A stretch of DNA of 64,000 bases from contig CBDUGY010000002.1 of assembly GCA_965367015.1 (NCBI GenBank), positions 1-64,000 on the forward strand, in the 5' to 3' direction. The position numbers were made by a program, and so were the translations under genes. The DNA comes from CAXBES01 sp965367015. Lineage in GTDB: Bacteria > Bacteroidota > Bacteroidia > Flavobacteriales > Flavobacteriaceae. Position 1 is the stretch's first letter. Each line of letters begins with the position of its first letter. Below, in pieces: positions 8,559 to 17,587 of this stretch. The notes below the pieces were generated by a model, which did not search any database, had not been told where the DNA came from, and saw only the letters and a program-made list of their open reading frames with translations.

Positions 8559-10805
8559 ATGGATAATATTTACATCTTGATGTTAGTTGCTCTTGGAGTA
8601 TTAGCAATAGCCGATTTGGTTGTTGGTGTGAGCAACGATGCCGTGAATTTTCTGAACTCAGCTATTGGTTCAAAGGCTATTTCTTTTAAAACTATTATGA
8701 TTATTGCCAGTTTGGGAATTGCCTTCGGAGCACTCTCATCCAGCGGGATGATGGAGGTAGCCCGTAAAGGTATTTTCGTACCCGCAGAGTTTTATTTTGA
8801 TGAAATCATGATCATTTTTATGGCAGTCATGATAACCGATATTTTGCTGCTCGATTTTTTCAATACTCTTGGAATGCCAACATCAACGACAGTATCTATC
8901 GTATTTGAATTATTGGGGGCGGCTGTCGCTATGTCGTTGATAAAAATAAGTGCGTCAAGTACTGAAACTATAGCCGACCTTATTCGCTATATAAATACGG
9001 AGAAAGCAACCGAGATTATATTCGGTATTTTACTATCGGTAGTCGTCGCCTTCTCGGTAGGTGCCTTTATACAATATATTTCGAGACTACTACTATCTTT
9101 TCGCTTTGAAGAAAAAGCGGCATGGGTAGGTAATCTCTTTGGAGGAATAGCCGCAACAGCAATTACTTATTTCATCTTTATAAAAGGTTTAAAAGGTACT
9201 AGTTTTATACCCGATGATGTCAGTGAGTTTATATTTACAAATACCGCGATAATTGTGGCTATTAGTTTCGTGTTTTGGACTGTTGTATCTTCCTTGTTAA
9301 ATAAGTATTTTAAAATAAACGTTTACAAATTCATTATCATTATCGGAACATTCGCCATAGCTATGGCATTTGCCGGTAACGACTTAGTAAACTTCATCGG
9401 TGTACCAATTGCTGCTTTACAATCTTATGAAGCTTGGTCAGTTTCCGGAGTTCCTGCCGAGGCATTTAGTATGGAGGTTATGGGTTCAAAGGTACCAACA
9501 CCCACACTGCTGTTATTACTCGCAGGACTTGTCATGATACTAACGCTCTGGTTCTCGAAAAAAGCAAGAGGTGTGCTCAAAACATCGATTGATTTGTCAA
9601 GTCAGGATTCAGTAAAAGAGCGCTTTCAACCAAATTTTTTATCGAGAGCAATTGTAAGATTGTCCATTGGCACGTCGAATATAATAACGGCTGTAATTCC
9701 TAAATCAAGTCAACGTAGGATTGACAGACAGTTCGAAAAACCCAAAGTTAAATTGGCGAAAGGTGAAGAGGCGCCTGCTTTTGATATGGTACGTGCCGCC
9801 GTTAATTTAATGGTTGCGAGTATTCTTATTTCCATTGCCACCTCGATGAAATTACCATTGTCTACTACCTATGTGACCTTTATGGTTGCAATGGGTACGT
9901 CTCTGGCAGACAGAGCGTGGGGAAGCGAAAGTGCAGTCTATCGTGTAGCAGGAGTGCTCAACGTGATAGGAGGTTGGTTCTTTACCGCTTTAATGGCGTT
10001 TGTTTCAGCCGGTGTTATAGCGTATATCATTTTCTTAGGAAAAGGTACGGCAATTGCTATTTTACTCTTAGTAACGATAGCCTTATTAGTTCGAAATTAT
10101 TTATCGCACAAAAATAAAGGTATTGCCAGTCAAGATAAAACGGGGCTTAAAAAATCTGAAAGTAGTACGGTACAAGGAATTATTGCCGAAAGTGCCGATA
10201 ATATATCCAATGTGGTTTCCAGAACCAATAAGATATATACAGATGTTCTGAAAGGACTTGCGAAACAGGATCTTTCGAAACTTAAGAAGTGCAAAAAAGG
10301 AATTGTTAAATTAGACAATGAGGTTGAAGAATTGCGTGATAATATATTCTATTTTATTAAAAAATTGGACGAAACCAGTGTTAGAGGTAGTAGTTTCTAC
10401 ATCACCATATTAGGATATCTAACAGATATTACTCAGTCTTTAGAGTTTATTTCCAAGAAAAGTTACAAACATGTAAATAACAATCACAAAGCGCTGCGTT
10501 TTAATCAGATAAAAGATTTACAGGAGATTAATTCTTCCTTTGAACATCTGTTAGTTGATATTGTTTCAATATTCGACAGTCAGGAATTTGAAAGGTTGAA
10601 AGACGTCTTGGTTAGAAAAGAGAGAGCTTTTTCAGATATTTCTGCAATGATCGACAAACAAATTCAGAGAACCAGAACCGAAGAATCGAGTCCGAAGAAT
10701 ACAACTCTATATTTCAGTTTACTTCTCGAGACAAAAGATCTTGTAACCGCGTTAATGAATTTAATAGAGGAGTATCACAATAGTTATAATAAAAATCTTA
10801 AATAG
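8559..10805 (+). CDS. pitA: Pit-family inorganic phosphate permease with PhoU-like tail
   Basis: Inner-membrane phosphate transporter of 748 residues, much longer than the ~420-500 of classical Pit proteins. The two PHO4-family half-signatures are clear: VGVSNDAVNFLNSAIGSKA near residue 23 and MAFAGNDLVNFIGVPIAALQ near 270, with many hydrophobic segments up to ~525. The last ~210 residues are soluble and helical (SADNISNVVSRTNKIYTDV...) and resemble the DUF47/PhoU-like domains that regulate Pit or Pst transport. It forms a functional group with the porin upstream and the converging Na/Pi symporter. Coupling ion and direction are not determined by sequence. Confidence 0.92.
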   Translation: MDNIYILMLVALGVLAIADLVVGVSNDAVNFLNSAIGSKAISFKTIMIIASLGIAFGALSSSGMMEVARKGIFVPAEFYFDEIMIIFMAVMITDILLLDFFNTLGMPTSTTVSIVFELLGAAVAMSLIKISASSTETIADLIRYINTEKATEIIFGILLSVVVAFSVGAFIQYISRLLLSFRFEEKAAWVGNLFGGIAATAITYFIFIKGLKGTSFIPDDVSEFIFTNTAIIVAISFVFWTVVSSLLNKYFKINVYKFIIIIGTFAIAMAFAGNDLVNFIGVPIAALQSYEAWSVSGVPAEAFSMEVMGSKVPTPTLLLLLAGLVMILTLWFSKKARGVLKTSIDLSSQDSVKERFQPNFLSRAIVRLSIGTSNIITAVIPKSSQRRIDRQFEKPKVKLAKGEEAPAFDMVRAAVNLMVASILISIATSMKLPLSTTYVTFMVAMGTSLADRAWGSESAVYRVAGVLNVIGGWFFTALMAFVSAGVIAYIIFLGKGTAIAILLLVTIALLVRNYLSHKNKGIASQDKTGLKKSESSTVQGIIAESADNISNVVSRTNKIYTDVLKGLAKQDLSKLKKCKKGIVKLDNEVEELRDNIFYFIKKLDETSVRGSSFYITILGYLTDITQSLEFISKKSYKHVNNNHKALRFNQIKDLQEINSSFEHLLVDIVSIFDSQEFERLKDVLVRKERAFSDISAMIDKQIQRTRTEESSPKNTTLYFSLLLETKDLVTALMNLIEEYHNSYNKNLK

Positions 10806-10815
10806 ATAGTTGAAC

Positions 10816-10844
10816 GCCTGAAGATTGACAATCAGTCTTCGGGC
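10816..10844. terminator. terminator between converging phosphate transporters
   Basis: GCCTGAAGA (10816-10824) pairs with TCTTCGGGC (10836-10844), with one G-T pair, followed by TTTT on the plus strand. It overlaps the last codons and stop of the minus-strand Na/Pi gene, so it mainly serves the plus-strand gene. Confidence 0.7.
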
Positions 10845-12607
10845 TTTTCCTTGCCATTTTCCAGTAAGCTATCTTTTTTCGTGTATAGAAGTTCAGCTAT
10901 GTCGATTAGCTTCTTGATAATATCATTTACATTTCCATTATCATTTACTAGCGACGAACCCATATCAACAGTGATTTTATTATTTCTAATAAGATCATCA
11001 ATCGATTCGTTAGATTGATACTTTCCTATCTTAGCATGCTCTTTCAATTTCAATAAAGTTTTATAATATCCCTCTCCGTCTTCCTTTGTTCTGAAAAGAT
11101 AAATGGCACGAAGTACTCGAACCACTTTCTTTCTAAACTTATCATATTCCTTGCTCATATATTTGTTCTCAGAATTAAGATAAAATCCAACATTCTTACT
11201 TAATTCCTGAACATCTCTGATAATTTCCACCATCTTTCGATTGGCAACTTTTATCTCCAAAATTTGCCCGGTCTGAGTTTCCGTTAATGATAATTCGCTT
11301 TGTCCTTTGGTTGCATATCGTATTATCTCACCATAGATGTGCTTAACCTTCGAATAATATAAAGCATCCACATCTGTTTTTAAATCATCTTTTGATTTTT
11401 TCACTATTTTCTTAATCTTAAGGTCCGATATAATATCTTCTCTATGTACATTAACCGCATGAGTAACAATTTCAAAAATCGCATTTTCAAATAAGTATTT
11501 AGACTCATTCATCAACGACGCAAGAAGTGCTTCGGGATATTCGAGCATTTTCTGAGCTAAAAATTTCGGTTCATCAATATCCTTACCACCTTTTTCCTTT
11601 AAATGACGTATTAAGAACCGCTCCAATCTTGGAATAAACGGTATCATAATTATTACTCCTAATACATTAAAAATGGTATGAAATAAGGAAAGTCTAAGGG
11701 TGTAGTTATTAGAATCGAAGCCTATTTTGTTTGCCAATAAATCTACCAAATTCGCCAAAGGATAAATCAATGCCATTGCTACAATACCCGTCACAACATT
11801 GAACACCAAGTGTGACGCGGCCAATCTTTTCCCTGCAATGTTCGAACCAATCGCCCCTAATATTGCAGTAATCGTTGTGCCGATATTAGCACCTATCGCT
11901 AATGCCAATGCATTTTCGTACTCTACTTGTCCTGCCGCCAAGGCAGTTAATATTAGGGCTATCGTGGCACTACTTGATTGAAGGATGGTAGTAATAATGA
12001 TTCCCAGAAAAACATAAACAACCACCCCCAAATAACCAGAAACCGCATATTCGGTTAGATCTATATATTCTTTAAATACATCGAATCCCTCCTTCATATA
12101 ATGAATCCCAAGAAAGAAAAAACCTAGGCCGGCTAATATTTGTCCAATTCCTTTTAAAGTTTCCTTTTTTTGAAATGTAAATAGCAGTCCGAAAATTAGC
12201 ATTGGCATAGCTAAAGTGGCAATGTTAATCTTCAGACCAAATCCAGAAACTAGCCAGGCGGTGGCGGTACTACCTAAGTTAGCTCCAAAAACTAATCCAA
12301 TACCTCCAGATAAGGATATTAAACCCGCACTGATGAAGGAAATTGTAATTACGGTAACTAAGGAACTTGATTGAATGAAAGCCGTCACTATAGCACCAAC
12401 CGAAATGCTTTTATATAATTTATTGGTCGCATTTTTTAATAATTTCCGAAGTCTCCCCTGTGTAAAAACTTTAAAACCATTTTCGAGCATCATCATTCCA
12501 AAAAGCAAGATTGCAACACCGGCGGCAACTCTTTCGAAGTTTGGATTAAGTATTATAGTTGCAGCGAACAGAACTAAAACCGCAACAAAGAAAATTTTTC
12601 TAACCAT
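10832..12607 (-). CDS. Na/Pi cotransporter family protein (NptA/YjbB-like)
   Basis: Inner-membrane protein of 591 residues. The family's inverted repeat is visible as two QSSS segments (AFIQSSSLVTVITI near 77 and TILQSSSATIALIL near 210), each followed by a GAN(L/I)G(S/T)T motif (GANLGSTATAWLVS, GANIGTTITAILGA). The C-terminal ~240 residues are helical and charged and resemble PhoU-like domains of NptA/YjbB proteins. It converges with the Pit gene. I found no 11-bp heptamer array in the 145 bp upstream, so it may not share the Pho-type control of its neighbours. It could import phosphate with sodium or, as shown for YjbB, export it. Confidence 0.9.
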   Translation of the reverse strand: MVRKIFFVAVLVLFAATIILNPNFERVAAGVAILLFGMMMLENGFKVFTQGRLRKLLKNATNKLYKSISVGAIVTAFIQSSSLVTVITISFISAGLISLSGGIGLVFGANLGSTATAWLVSGFGLKINIATLAMPMLIFGLLFTFQKKETLKGIGQILAGLGFFFLGIHYMKEGFDVFKEYIDLTEYAVSGYLGVVVYVFLGIIITTILQSSSATIALILTALAAGQVEYENALALAIGANIGTTITAILGAIGSNIAGKRLAASHLVFNVVTGIVAMALIYPLANLVDLLANKIGFDSNNYTLRLSLFHTIFNVLGVIIMIPFIPRLERFLIRHLKEKGGKDIDEPKFLAQKMLEYPEALLASLMNESKYLFENAIFEIVTHAVNVHREDIISDLKIKKIVKKSKDDLKTDVDALYYSKVKHIYGEIIRYATKGQSELSLTETQTGQILEIKVANRKMVEIIRDVQELSKNVGFYLNSENKYMSKEYDKFRKKVVRVLRAIYLFRTKEDGEGYYKTLLKLKEHAKIGKYQSNESIDDLIRNNKITVDMGSSLVNDNGNVNDIIKKLIDIAELLYTKKDSLLENGKEKPED

Positions 12608-12752
12608 AAAGTTTTGATAATTTTAGGAGTGAATAAAATCTTGACCTTACGAATAAGAACACAGATGTGATATTGTATTCCATAAAGCATCACTCTTTAC
12701 ACCATAAAAGTATTGATTATCTTATCTTTAAAAATGATTAATATCAGCTCTT

Positions 12753-13466
12753 ATGAAAATTTGCTTTCTAGTTATTAGCCTAATAATGACATTTCATGTA
12801 TTCGGACAAGATCTTTCCGGAACTGAATTGTTGGAGAAAACGATTGCCTATCACGATCCTTCCGGAAACTGGAATTCCTTCATCGGAACGTTGAATATTA
12901 CTATGGAAACACCCAAAGGACCTAAGCGGTATAGTGAAATCAAAATTAATATTCCCCATGAATATTTCTATGTGAAAGCCAAAGTAGATACGATTACAAC
13001 CGAGTACGAGATTCAGAAAAATACCTGTTCGATAAAACTGAATCAGCGCGAAAATCTTTCCGAAGAAATACTAAAAAAATACAATTTAAGTTGTGAAAGA
13101 GCCAATCTCTATAAAAATTATTACACCTATCTCTACGGATTACCCATGAAACTTAAAGATCCAGGCACACATATATCAGAAAAAGTACTTCGGAAGAAAT
13201 TTAAGGGTAAAGAATATTTGGTACTTAAAGTGTCCTACGACGAATCAGTTGGAAAGGACATTTGGTTCTTTTATTTCGATCCTGAAACATTTGCGATGGA
13301 GATTTATCAATTCTTTAAGGGAGATCCCGAAAATGACGGCAAGGATACCGGCGAATATATTCTCCTTACTGAAGAAATTACAATTAATGGAATCAAGATG
13401 CCTAAAGTCCGAGCCTGGTACTATAACAAAGACGATAAATATCTGGGCACGGATTTTTTAAATTAA
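12753..13466 (+). CDS. secreted DUF6503-type protein
   Basis: Exported protein of 237 residues with a signal peptide ending near residue 19 (HVFG-QD). The rest reads as a beta-rich domain with GTLNITMETPKGPKRYSEI and AWYYNKDDKYLGTDFLN, which I recognise as the DUF6503 family of Bacteroidetes, distantly like LolA/RseB outer-membrane lipoprotein carrier folds. Function is unknown. It is divergent from the Na/Pi gene and ends before the shared terminator at 13573. Confidence 0.65.
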   Translation: MKICFLVISLIMTFHVFGQDLSGTELLEKTIAYHDPSGNWNSFIGTLNITMETPKGPKRYSEIKINIPHEYFYVKAKVDTITTEYEIQKNTCSIKLNQRENLSEEILKKYNLSCERANLYKNYYTYLYGLPMKLKDPGTHISEKVLRKKFKGKEYLVLKVSYDESVGKDIWFFYFDPETFAMEIYQFFKGDPENDGKDTGEYILLTEEITINGIKMPKVRAWYYNKDDKYLGTDFLN

Positions 13467-13572
13467 ATTATCGATAAGCAAATTAGAAATTATACGGATT
13501 CTTAAAACCCCACAATTCAGAAATATGACATAATCTATAAAAAATTATGCCCAAGATTTAATTAGACTAAAG

Positions 13573-13604
13573 AAAAAAAGGAAAGCGATTGCTTTCCTTT
13601 TTTT
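13573..13604. terminator. bidirectional terminator
   Basis: An A-rich arm ending GGAAAGC (to 13586), a GATT loop, and GCTTTCC with a T-rich arm (13591-13604) form a long A/T-flanked hairpin. It can end both the DUF6503 gene on the plus strand and nrdA on the minus strand. Confidence 0.8.
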
Positions 13605-13623
13605 TATCAAAGTTCTTAAAAAC

Positions 13624-16047
13624 TTAAGATCCACACATTAAACAATCGTCATCGGCATCGGCTCCTTTCGATTTATCGAGTAGTTCACGCAGTTCTTGTG
13701 GCGTCATAGGCTTATTATACACAGCAGAAGTCGCATCTACTTCCGCTTCGGCCATTGCCGCTACCGGCTCTTTTTTAACCTCTTGTTTTAAGGTAAATTT
13801 AATTGCATCTACTGCGCTCTTCGTTCTTAGATAATACATCCCTGTTTTTAGCCCACTTTTCCATGCGTAAAAGTGCATTGAGGTAAGTTTTGCATAATTC
13901 GCGTTTTCCATAAACAGATTCAGCGATTGAGATTGGTCTATGAAATAACCTCTATGACGTGACATATCAATAATATCTTTCATACTTAATTCCCAAACTG
14001 TTTTATACAGTTCCTTTAATTCCTGCGGAATAACATCTACATCCTGTACAGATCCGTTGGCACGCATAATCTCTTCTTTAAGATCGTCATTCCAAAGTCC
14101 TAACGATACGAGATCCTCTAAAAGGTGTTTATTAACTACAATAAATTCACCTGATAGCACTCGCCGCGTATAAATATTCGAAGTATAAGGTTCGAAAGCT
14201 TCATTGTTTCCAAGTATCTGAGAAGTAGAGGCGGTAGGCATTGGCGCCACTAAAAGTGAATTACGAACTCCGTGTTTTTTGACGTCTTTACGCAATTTTC
14301 CCCAGTCCCATCGCCCGCTTAATTCTTTATCTTCTATTCCCCAAAGGTTATGCTGAAAAAGCCCTTCAGAAATAGGAGAACCTTTATATGTTTGGTATGG
14401 TCCATCAACTTTAGCTTCTTCCATGGAAGCGGTTACAGCTGCGAAATAAAGTGTTTCGAAAATTTCCTGATTTACCTTTTTGGCTTCGTCACATGTAAAC
14501 GGAAGGCGCATCATTATAAATGCATCAGCCAATCCCTGAATTCCTAAGCCTACAGGGCGGTGACGGAAGTTTGAATTTTCAGCTTCTTTTACCGGATAAT
14601 AGTTTCGGTCTATAACTCTATTCAGGTTTTTTGTTACCCGTTTTGTTACTTTAAATAGTTCCTTATGATCAAATTCACCATTTTTGATGAACATGGGTAA
14701 AGCAATGGAAGCTAAATTACATACTGCAACCTCATCGGGAGAAGTATATTCCATAATTTCGGTACAAAGATTTGATGATCGTATAGTTCCCAGATTTTTC
14801 TGATTACTCTTACGGTTCGCGGCATCTTTGTACAACATATATGGCGTGCCGGTTTCAATTTGAGATTCCATTATTTTTTCCCAAAGTTCACGGGCCTTAA
14901 TTGTTTTTCTGCCTTTTTTCTCTGCTTCATATTTTGCGTATAAAGCTTCGAACTCATCTCCGTGACAATCAAACAGACCCGGGCATTCGTTAGGGCACAT
15001 AAGTGTCCACTCACCATCTTCTTGAACTCGTTTCATGAACAAATCCGGAATCCACATTGCGTAGAATAAATCGCGAGCCCGCATTTCTTCTTTTCCTGTA
15101 TTTTTCTTTAAATCCAAGAAATCGAAAATATCGGCATGCCATGGCTCTACATAGATAGCGAATGAGCCTTTCCGCTTTCCGCCTCCTTGATCCACATATC
15201 TCGCGGTATCGTTAAACACACGAAGCATAGGTACGACTCCATTGGAGGTTCCGTTGGTTCCCGAAATATACGATCCGGTTGCACGAATATTGTGGATTGA
15301 TAATCCGATTCCTCCGGCAGATTGTGAGATTTTTGCAGTCTGCTTCAGTGTGTCATAGATACCGTCAATACTATCGTCTTTCATTGCCAGTAGAAAGCAA
15401 GAAGACATTTGTGGTTTTGGTGTTCCACTATTAAATAAGGTTGGTGTTGCGTGAGTAAAATACTTTTTAGACATTAACTCATAGGTCTCCTTTACAGAAG
15501 CCAGGTCATCTAAATGTATACCTACCGAAACACGCATTAACATATGTTGAGGGCGTTCTACGATTTTGCCATTCAATTTTAAAAGATAAGAACGCTCTAA
15601 AGTTTTAAATCCAAAATAATCATATCCGAAATCTCTATTATAAATAATAGTAGAATCCAGGTCGTCGGCATTGTCCATGATAACCTTATATACCTCATCG
15701 CTCAAGAGTGGTGCATCTTTTCCAGTACGCGGATTTACATACGTATATAAATCCTGCATTACTTCAGAAAAAGACTTCTTAGTATTCTTGTGCAGATTTG
15801 ATACCGAGATACGAGCTGCAAGACGAGCATAATCCGGGTGAGAGGTTGTCATAGTTGCAGCAACTTCTGCAGCAAGATTATCTAATTCACTAGTAGTTAC
15901 TCCGTCGTAAAGACCCTCAATAACGCGCATTGAAATTTTTACAGGATCTACTAGTTCGTTTAAACCATAGCAGAGCTTTCGAACTCTGGCGGTAATCTTA
16001 TCGAACATTATAGGTTCTTTACGGCCGTCTCTTTTAACTACATTCAT
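13624..16047 (-). CDS. nrdA: ribonucleotide reductase class Ia, large subunit
   Basis: Catalytic alpha subunit of 807 residues that reduces ribonucleoside diphosphates to dNDPs. It has an N-terminal ATP-cone (MNVVKRDGRKEPIMFDKI) for allosteric activity control. The ten-stranded barrel shows the substrate-site motifs (NSGTPKPQMSSCFLL, SNLCTEI, PMPTASTSQILGNNE). The tail ends in a CxxC pair (DDDCLMCGS) that passes electrons from thioredoxin. Overall it is of the eukaryote-like NrdA type, which also ends in CLMCGS. It lies 120 bp downstream of nrdB, probably in one transcript; the gap holds an inverted repeat GAAAGTT-gt-AACTTTC (16101-16116). Confidence 0.97.
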   Translation of the reverse strand: MNVVKRDGRKEPIMFDKITARVRKLCYGLNELVDPVKISMRVIEGLYDGVTTSELDNLAAEVAATMTTSHPDYARLAARISVSNLHKNTKKSFSEVMQDLYTYVNPRTGKDAPLLSDEVYKVIMDNADDLDSTIIYNRDFGYDYFGFKTLERSYLLKLNGKIVERPQHMLMRVSVGIHLDDLASVKETYELMSKKYFTHATPTLFNSGTPKPQMSSCFLLAMKDDSIDGIYDTLKQTAKISQSAGGIGLSIHNIRATGSYISGTNGTSNGVVPMLRVFNDTARYVDQGGGKRKGSFAIYVEPWHADIFDFLDLKKNTGKEEMRARDLFYAMWIPDLFMKRVQEDGEWTLMCPNECPGLFDCHGDEFEALYAKYEAEKKGRKTIKARELWEKIMESQIETGTPYMLYKDAANRKSNQKNLGTIRSSNLCTEIMEYTSPDEVAVCNLASIALPMFIKNGEFDHKELFKVTKRVTKNLNRVIDRNYYPVKEAENSNFRHRPVGLGIQGLADAFIMMRLPFTCDEAKKVNQEIFETLYFAAVTASMEEAKVDGPYQTYKGSPISEGLFQHNLWGIEDKELSGRWDWGKLRKDVKKHGVRNSLLVAPMPTASTSQILGNNEAFEPYTSNIYTRRVLSGEFIVVNKHLLEDLVSLGLWNDDLKEEIMRANGSVQDVDVIPQELKELYKTVWELSMKDIIDMSRHRGYFIDQSQSLNLFMENANYAKLTSMHFYAWKSGLKTGMYYLRTKSAVDAIKFTLKQEVKKEPVAAMAEAEVDATSAVYNKPMTPQELRELLDKSKGADADDDCLMCGS

Positions 16048-16167
16048 TTATCTTGGGTTTATGAGGTTATTCTGTTTTTTATGAAAAAGGGTGCTAAAGC
16101 GAAAGTTGTAACTTTCACATAATCAGCGATATATTGAATCCTACTACGTGTTTAGCGCAATAGACTT

Positions 16168-17145
16168 TTAGAAATCTGCGTCGAAACTAATTTTATTTGA
16201 CTCTTTATCCATGTTGGTTACCCCTGCTTTCTGATATTCGGATACGCGTTTTTCAAAGAAGTTTGTTTTTCCTTGCAGTGATATCATATCCATAAAGTCG
16301 AATGGATTTGTAGTATTGTATTCTTTCTCACAACCCAGTTCTCCTAAAAGGCGGTCTGTAACAAACTCAAGGTACTGTGTCATCAATTTCGAATTCATTC
16401 CAATAAGACTGGCTGGAAGGGATTCGGTGATAAATTCTCTTTCAATATTAAGTGCATCAACAAGAATCTCTCGGATACGATCTTTTGGAACTTTGTTAAT
16501 TAGATGATGATTATGTAAGTGAACGGCGAAGTCGCAATGTACTCCCTCGTCACGAGAAATCAGTTCATTTGAAAAAGTAAGTCCCGGCATTAATCCGCGT
16601 TTCTTCAACCAAAAAATAGAGCAAAAAGCACCGCTAAAGAAAATACCTTCCACTGCAGCGAACGCAATCAACCTTTCTGCAAAGCTCGGACTATCGATCC
16701 ATTTCAATGCCCAATCTGCTTTCTTTTTAATAGCCGGGAAGGTCTCAATGGCATTAAAAAGTTCGTCTTTTTCTTTTTCGTCTTTTACGTAAGTATCGAT
16801 TAATAATGAATAGGTTTCACTGTGGATATTTTCCATCATTATCTGAAATCCGTAAAAGAATTTTGCTTCACTATACTGAACTTCATTTACAAAATTTTCA
16901 GCAAGGTTTTCGTTTACTATTCCATCTGAAGCGGCGAAAAAAGCTAAAATATGCTTTATGAAATAGCGTTCATCGTTATTGAGTTTAGTAGTCCAATCAG
17001 TAAGATCCTGATGAAGGTCGATCTCTTCTGCAGTCCAAAAACTTGCTTCCGATTTTTTATACCATTCCCAGATATCATGATGTTGAATAGGAAAAATTAC
17101 AAATCTATTTTTATTTTCCTGTAAAATTGGTTCCACTTTACTCAT
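16168..17145 (-). CDS. nrdB: ribonucleotide reductase class Ia, small subunit
   Basis: Radical-generating beta subunit of 325 residues. Di-iron ligand segments are visible: VNENLAENF for the first helix-borne Glu, MENIHSETY with Glu and His ligands, and FCSIFWLKKRG plus SRDEGVHCDFAVHLH for the second set. The Tyr four residues after the His in MENIHSETY occupies the position of the radical Tyr of mouse R2. It is first in the nrdB-nrdA order and is preceded by a 440-bp region with repeated DnaA-box-like 9-mers. Confidence 0.96.
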   Translation of the reverse strand: MSKVEPILQENKNRFVIFPIQHHDIWEWYKKSEASFWTAEEIDLHQDLTDWTTKLNNDERYFIKHILAFFAASDGIVNENLAENFVNEVQYSEAKFFYGFQIMMENIHSETYSLLIDTYVKDEKEKDELFNAIETFPAIKKKADWALKWIDSPSFAERLIAFAAVEGIFFSGAFCSIFWLKKRGLMPGLTFSNELISRDEGVHCDFAVHLHNHHLINKVPKDRIREILVDALNIEREFITESLPASLIGMNSKLMTQYLEFVTDRLLGELGCEKEYNTTNPFDFMDMISLQGKTNFFEKRVSEYQKAGVTNMDKESNKISFDADF

Positions 17146-17240
17146 TATCCTTTGCTTTTTTAATTCGTATTATTTGTACTTACTTGGGACTAACAAATAT
17201 GGAAATTATTTGAAGTTAAATCAGAAGAAATCGTTCTAGG

Positions 17241-17451
17241 TTTTCAACAAAGTTTTCAACATAGAATTTTTAAAGTGTTATTATTGTTTTGTTAAATACA
17301 ACTCTTAAATCACTGATTATTAAATGTTTATGAAACAACCATTGAGGTTATCAACAAAGTAAATAATTGTCGTTGAAAAGCCGTACAGGTATCCATTTCA
17401 CGGTACTTAAACGAGCATTTCATAACATTAAGTTAACTTTAATTTTCAACA
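17241..17451. promoter_or_regulatory. cluster of DnaA-box-like 9-mers upstream of nrdB
   Basis: TTTTCAACA at 17241-17249, 17253-17261 and 17443-17451, TTATCAACA at 17348-17356, and TTTTCAACG on the minus strand at 17379-17371. TTATCAACA differs by one base from the E. coli DnaA box TTATCCACA. The region (17146-17587) has no gene. In E. coli nrdAB is under DnaA control, so such a role is plausible but not shown. Confidence 0.45.
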
Positions 17452-17528
17452 AAATTTACTTCAAAAATAATTGCATTTAATGCTAAAATAACTCAGATTT
17501 TTATCAGAATCGTCGAAATAAAAGAAAA

Positions 17529-17556
17529 GAGGCTGCTCAAATTAATGAACAACCTC
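17529..17556 (-). terminator. terminator of the T9SS cargo gene
   Basis: GAGGCTGCTC (17529-17538) pairs with GAACAACCTC (17547-17556) through an 8-nt loop with G-T pairs. On the minus strand it is followed by TTTTCTTT. It lies 32 bp past the stop of the gene at 17588. Confidence 0.75.
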
Positions 17557-17587
17557 TCCCAAAAATCAAACTTGAAAAAAAATACTC

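Noticed and set aside
17422..17450. Heptamers ATAACAT, TTAACTT and TTTCAAC with an 11-bp period on the plus strand, like the Pho-type arrays
   Set aside because: They point towards the 3' end of a minus-strand gene, and there is no TTTG 19 bp after any heptamer in the register seen at the three phosphate promoters.
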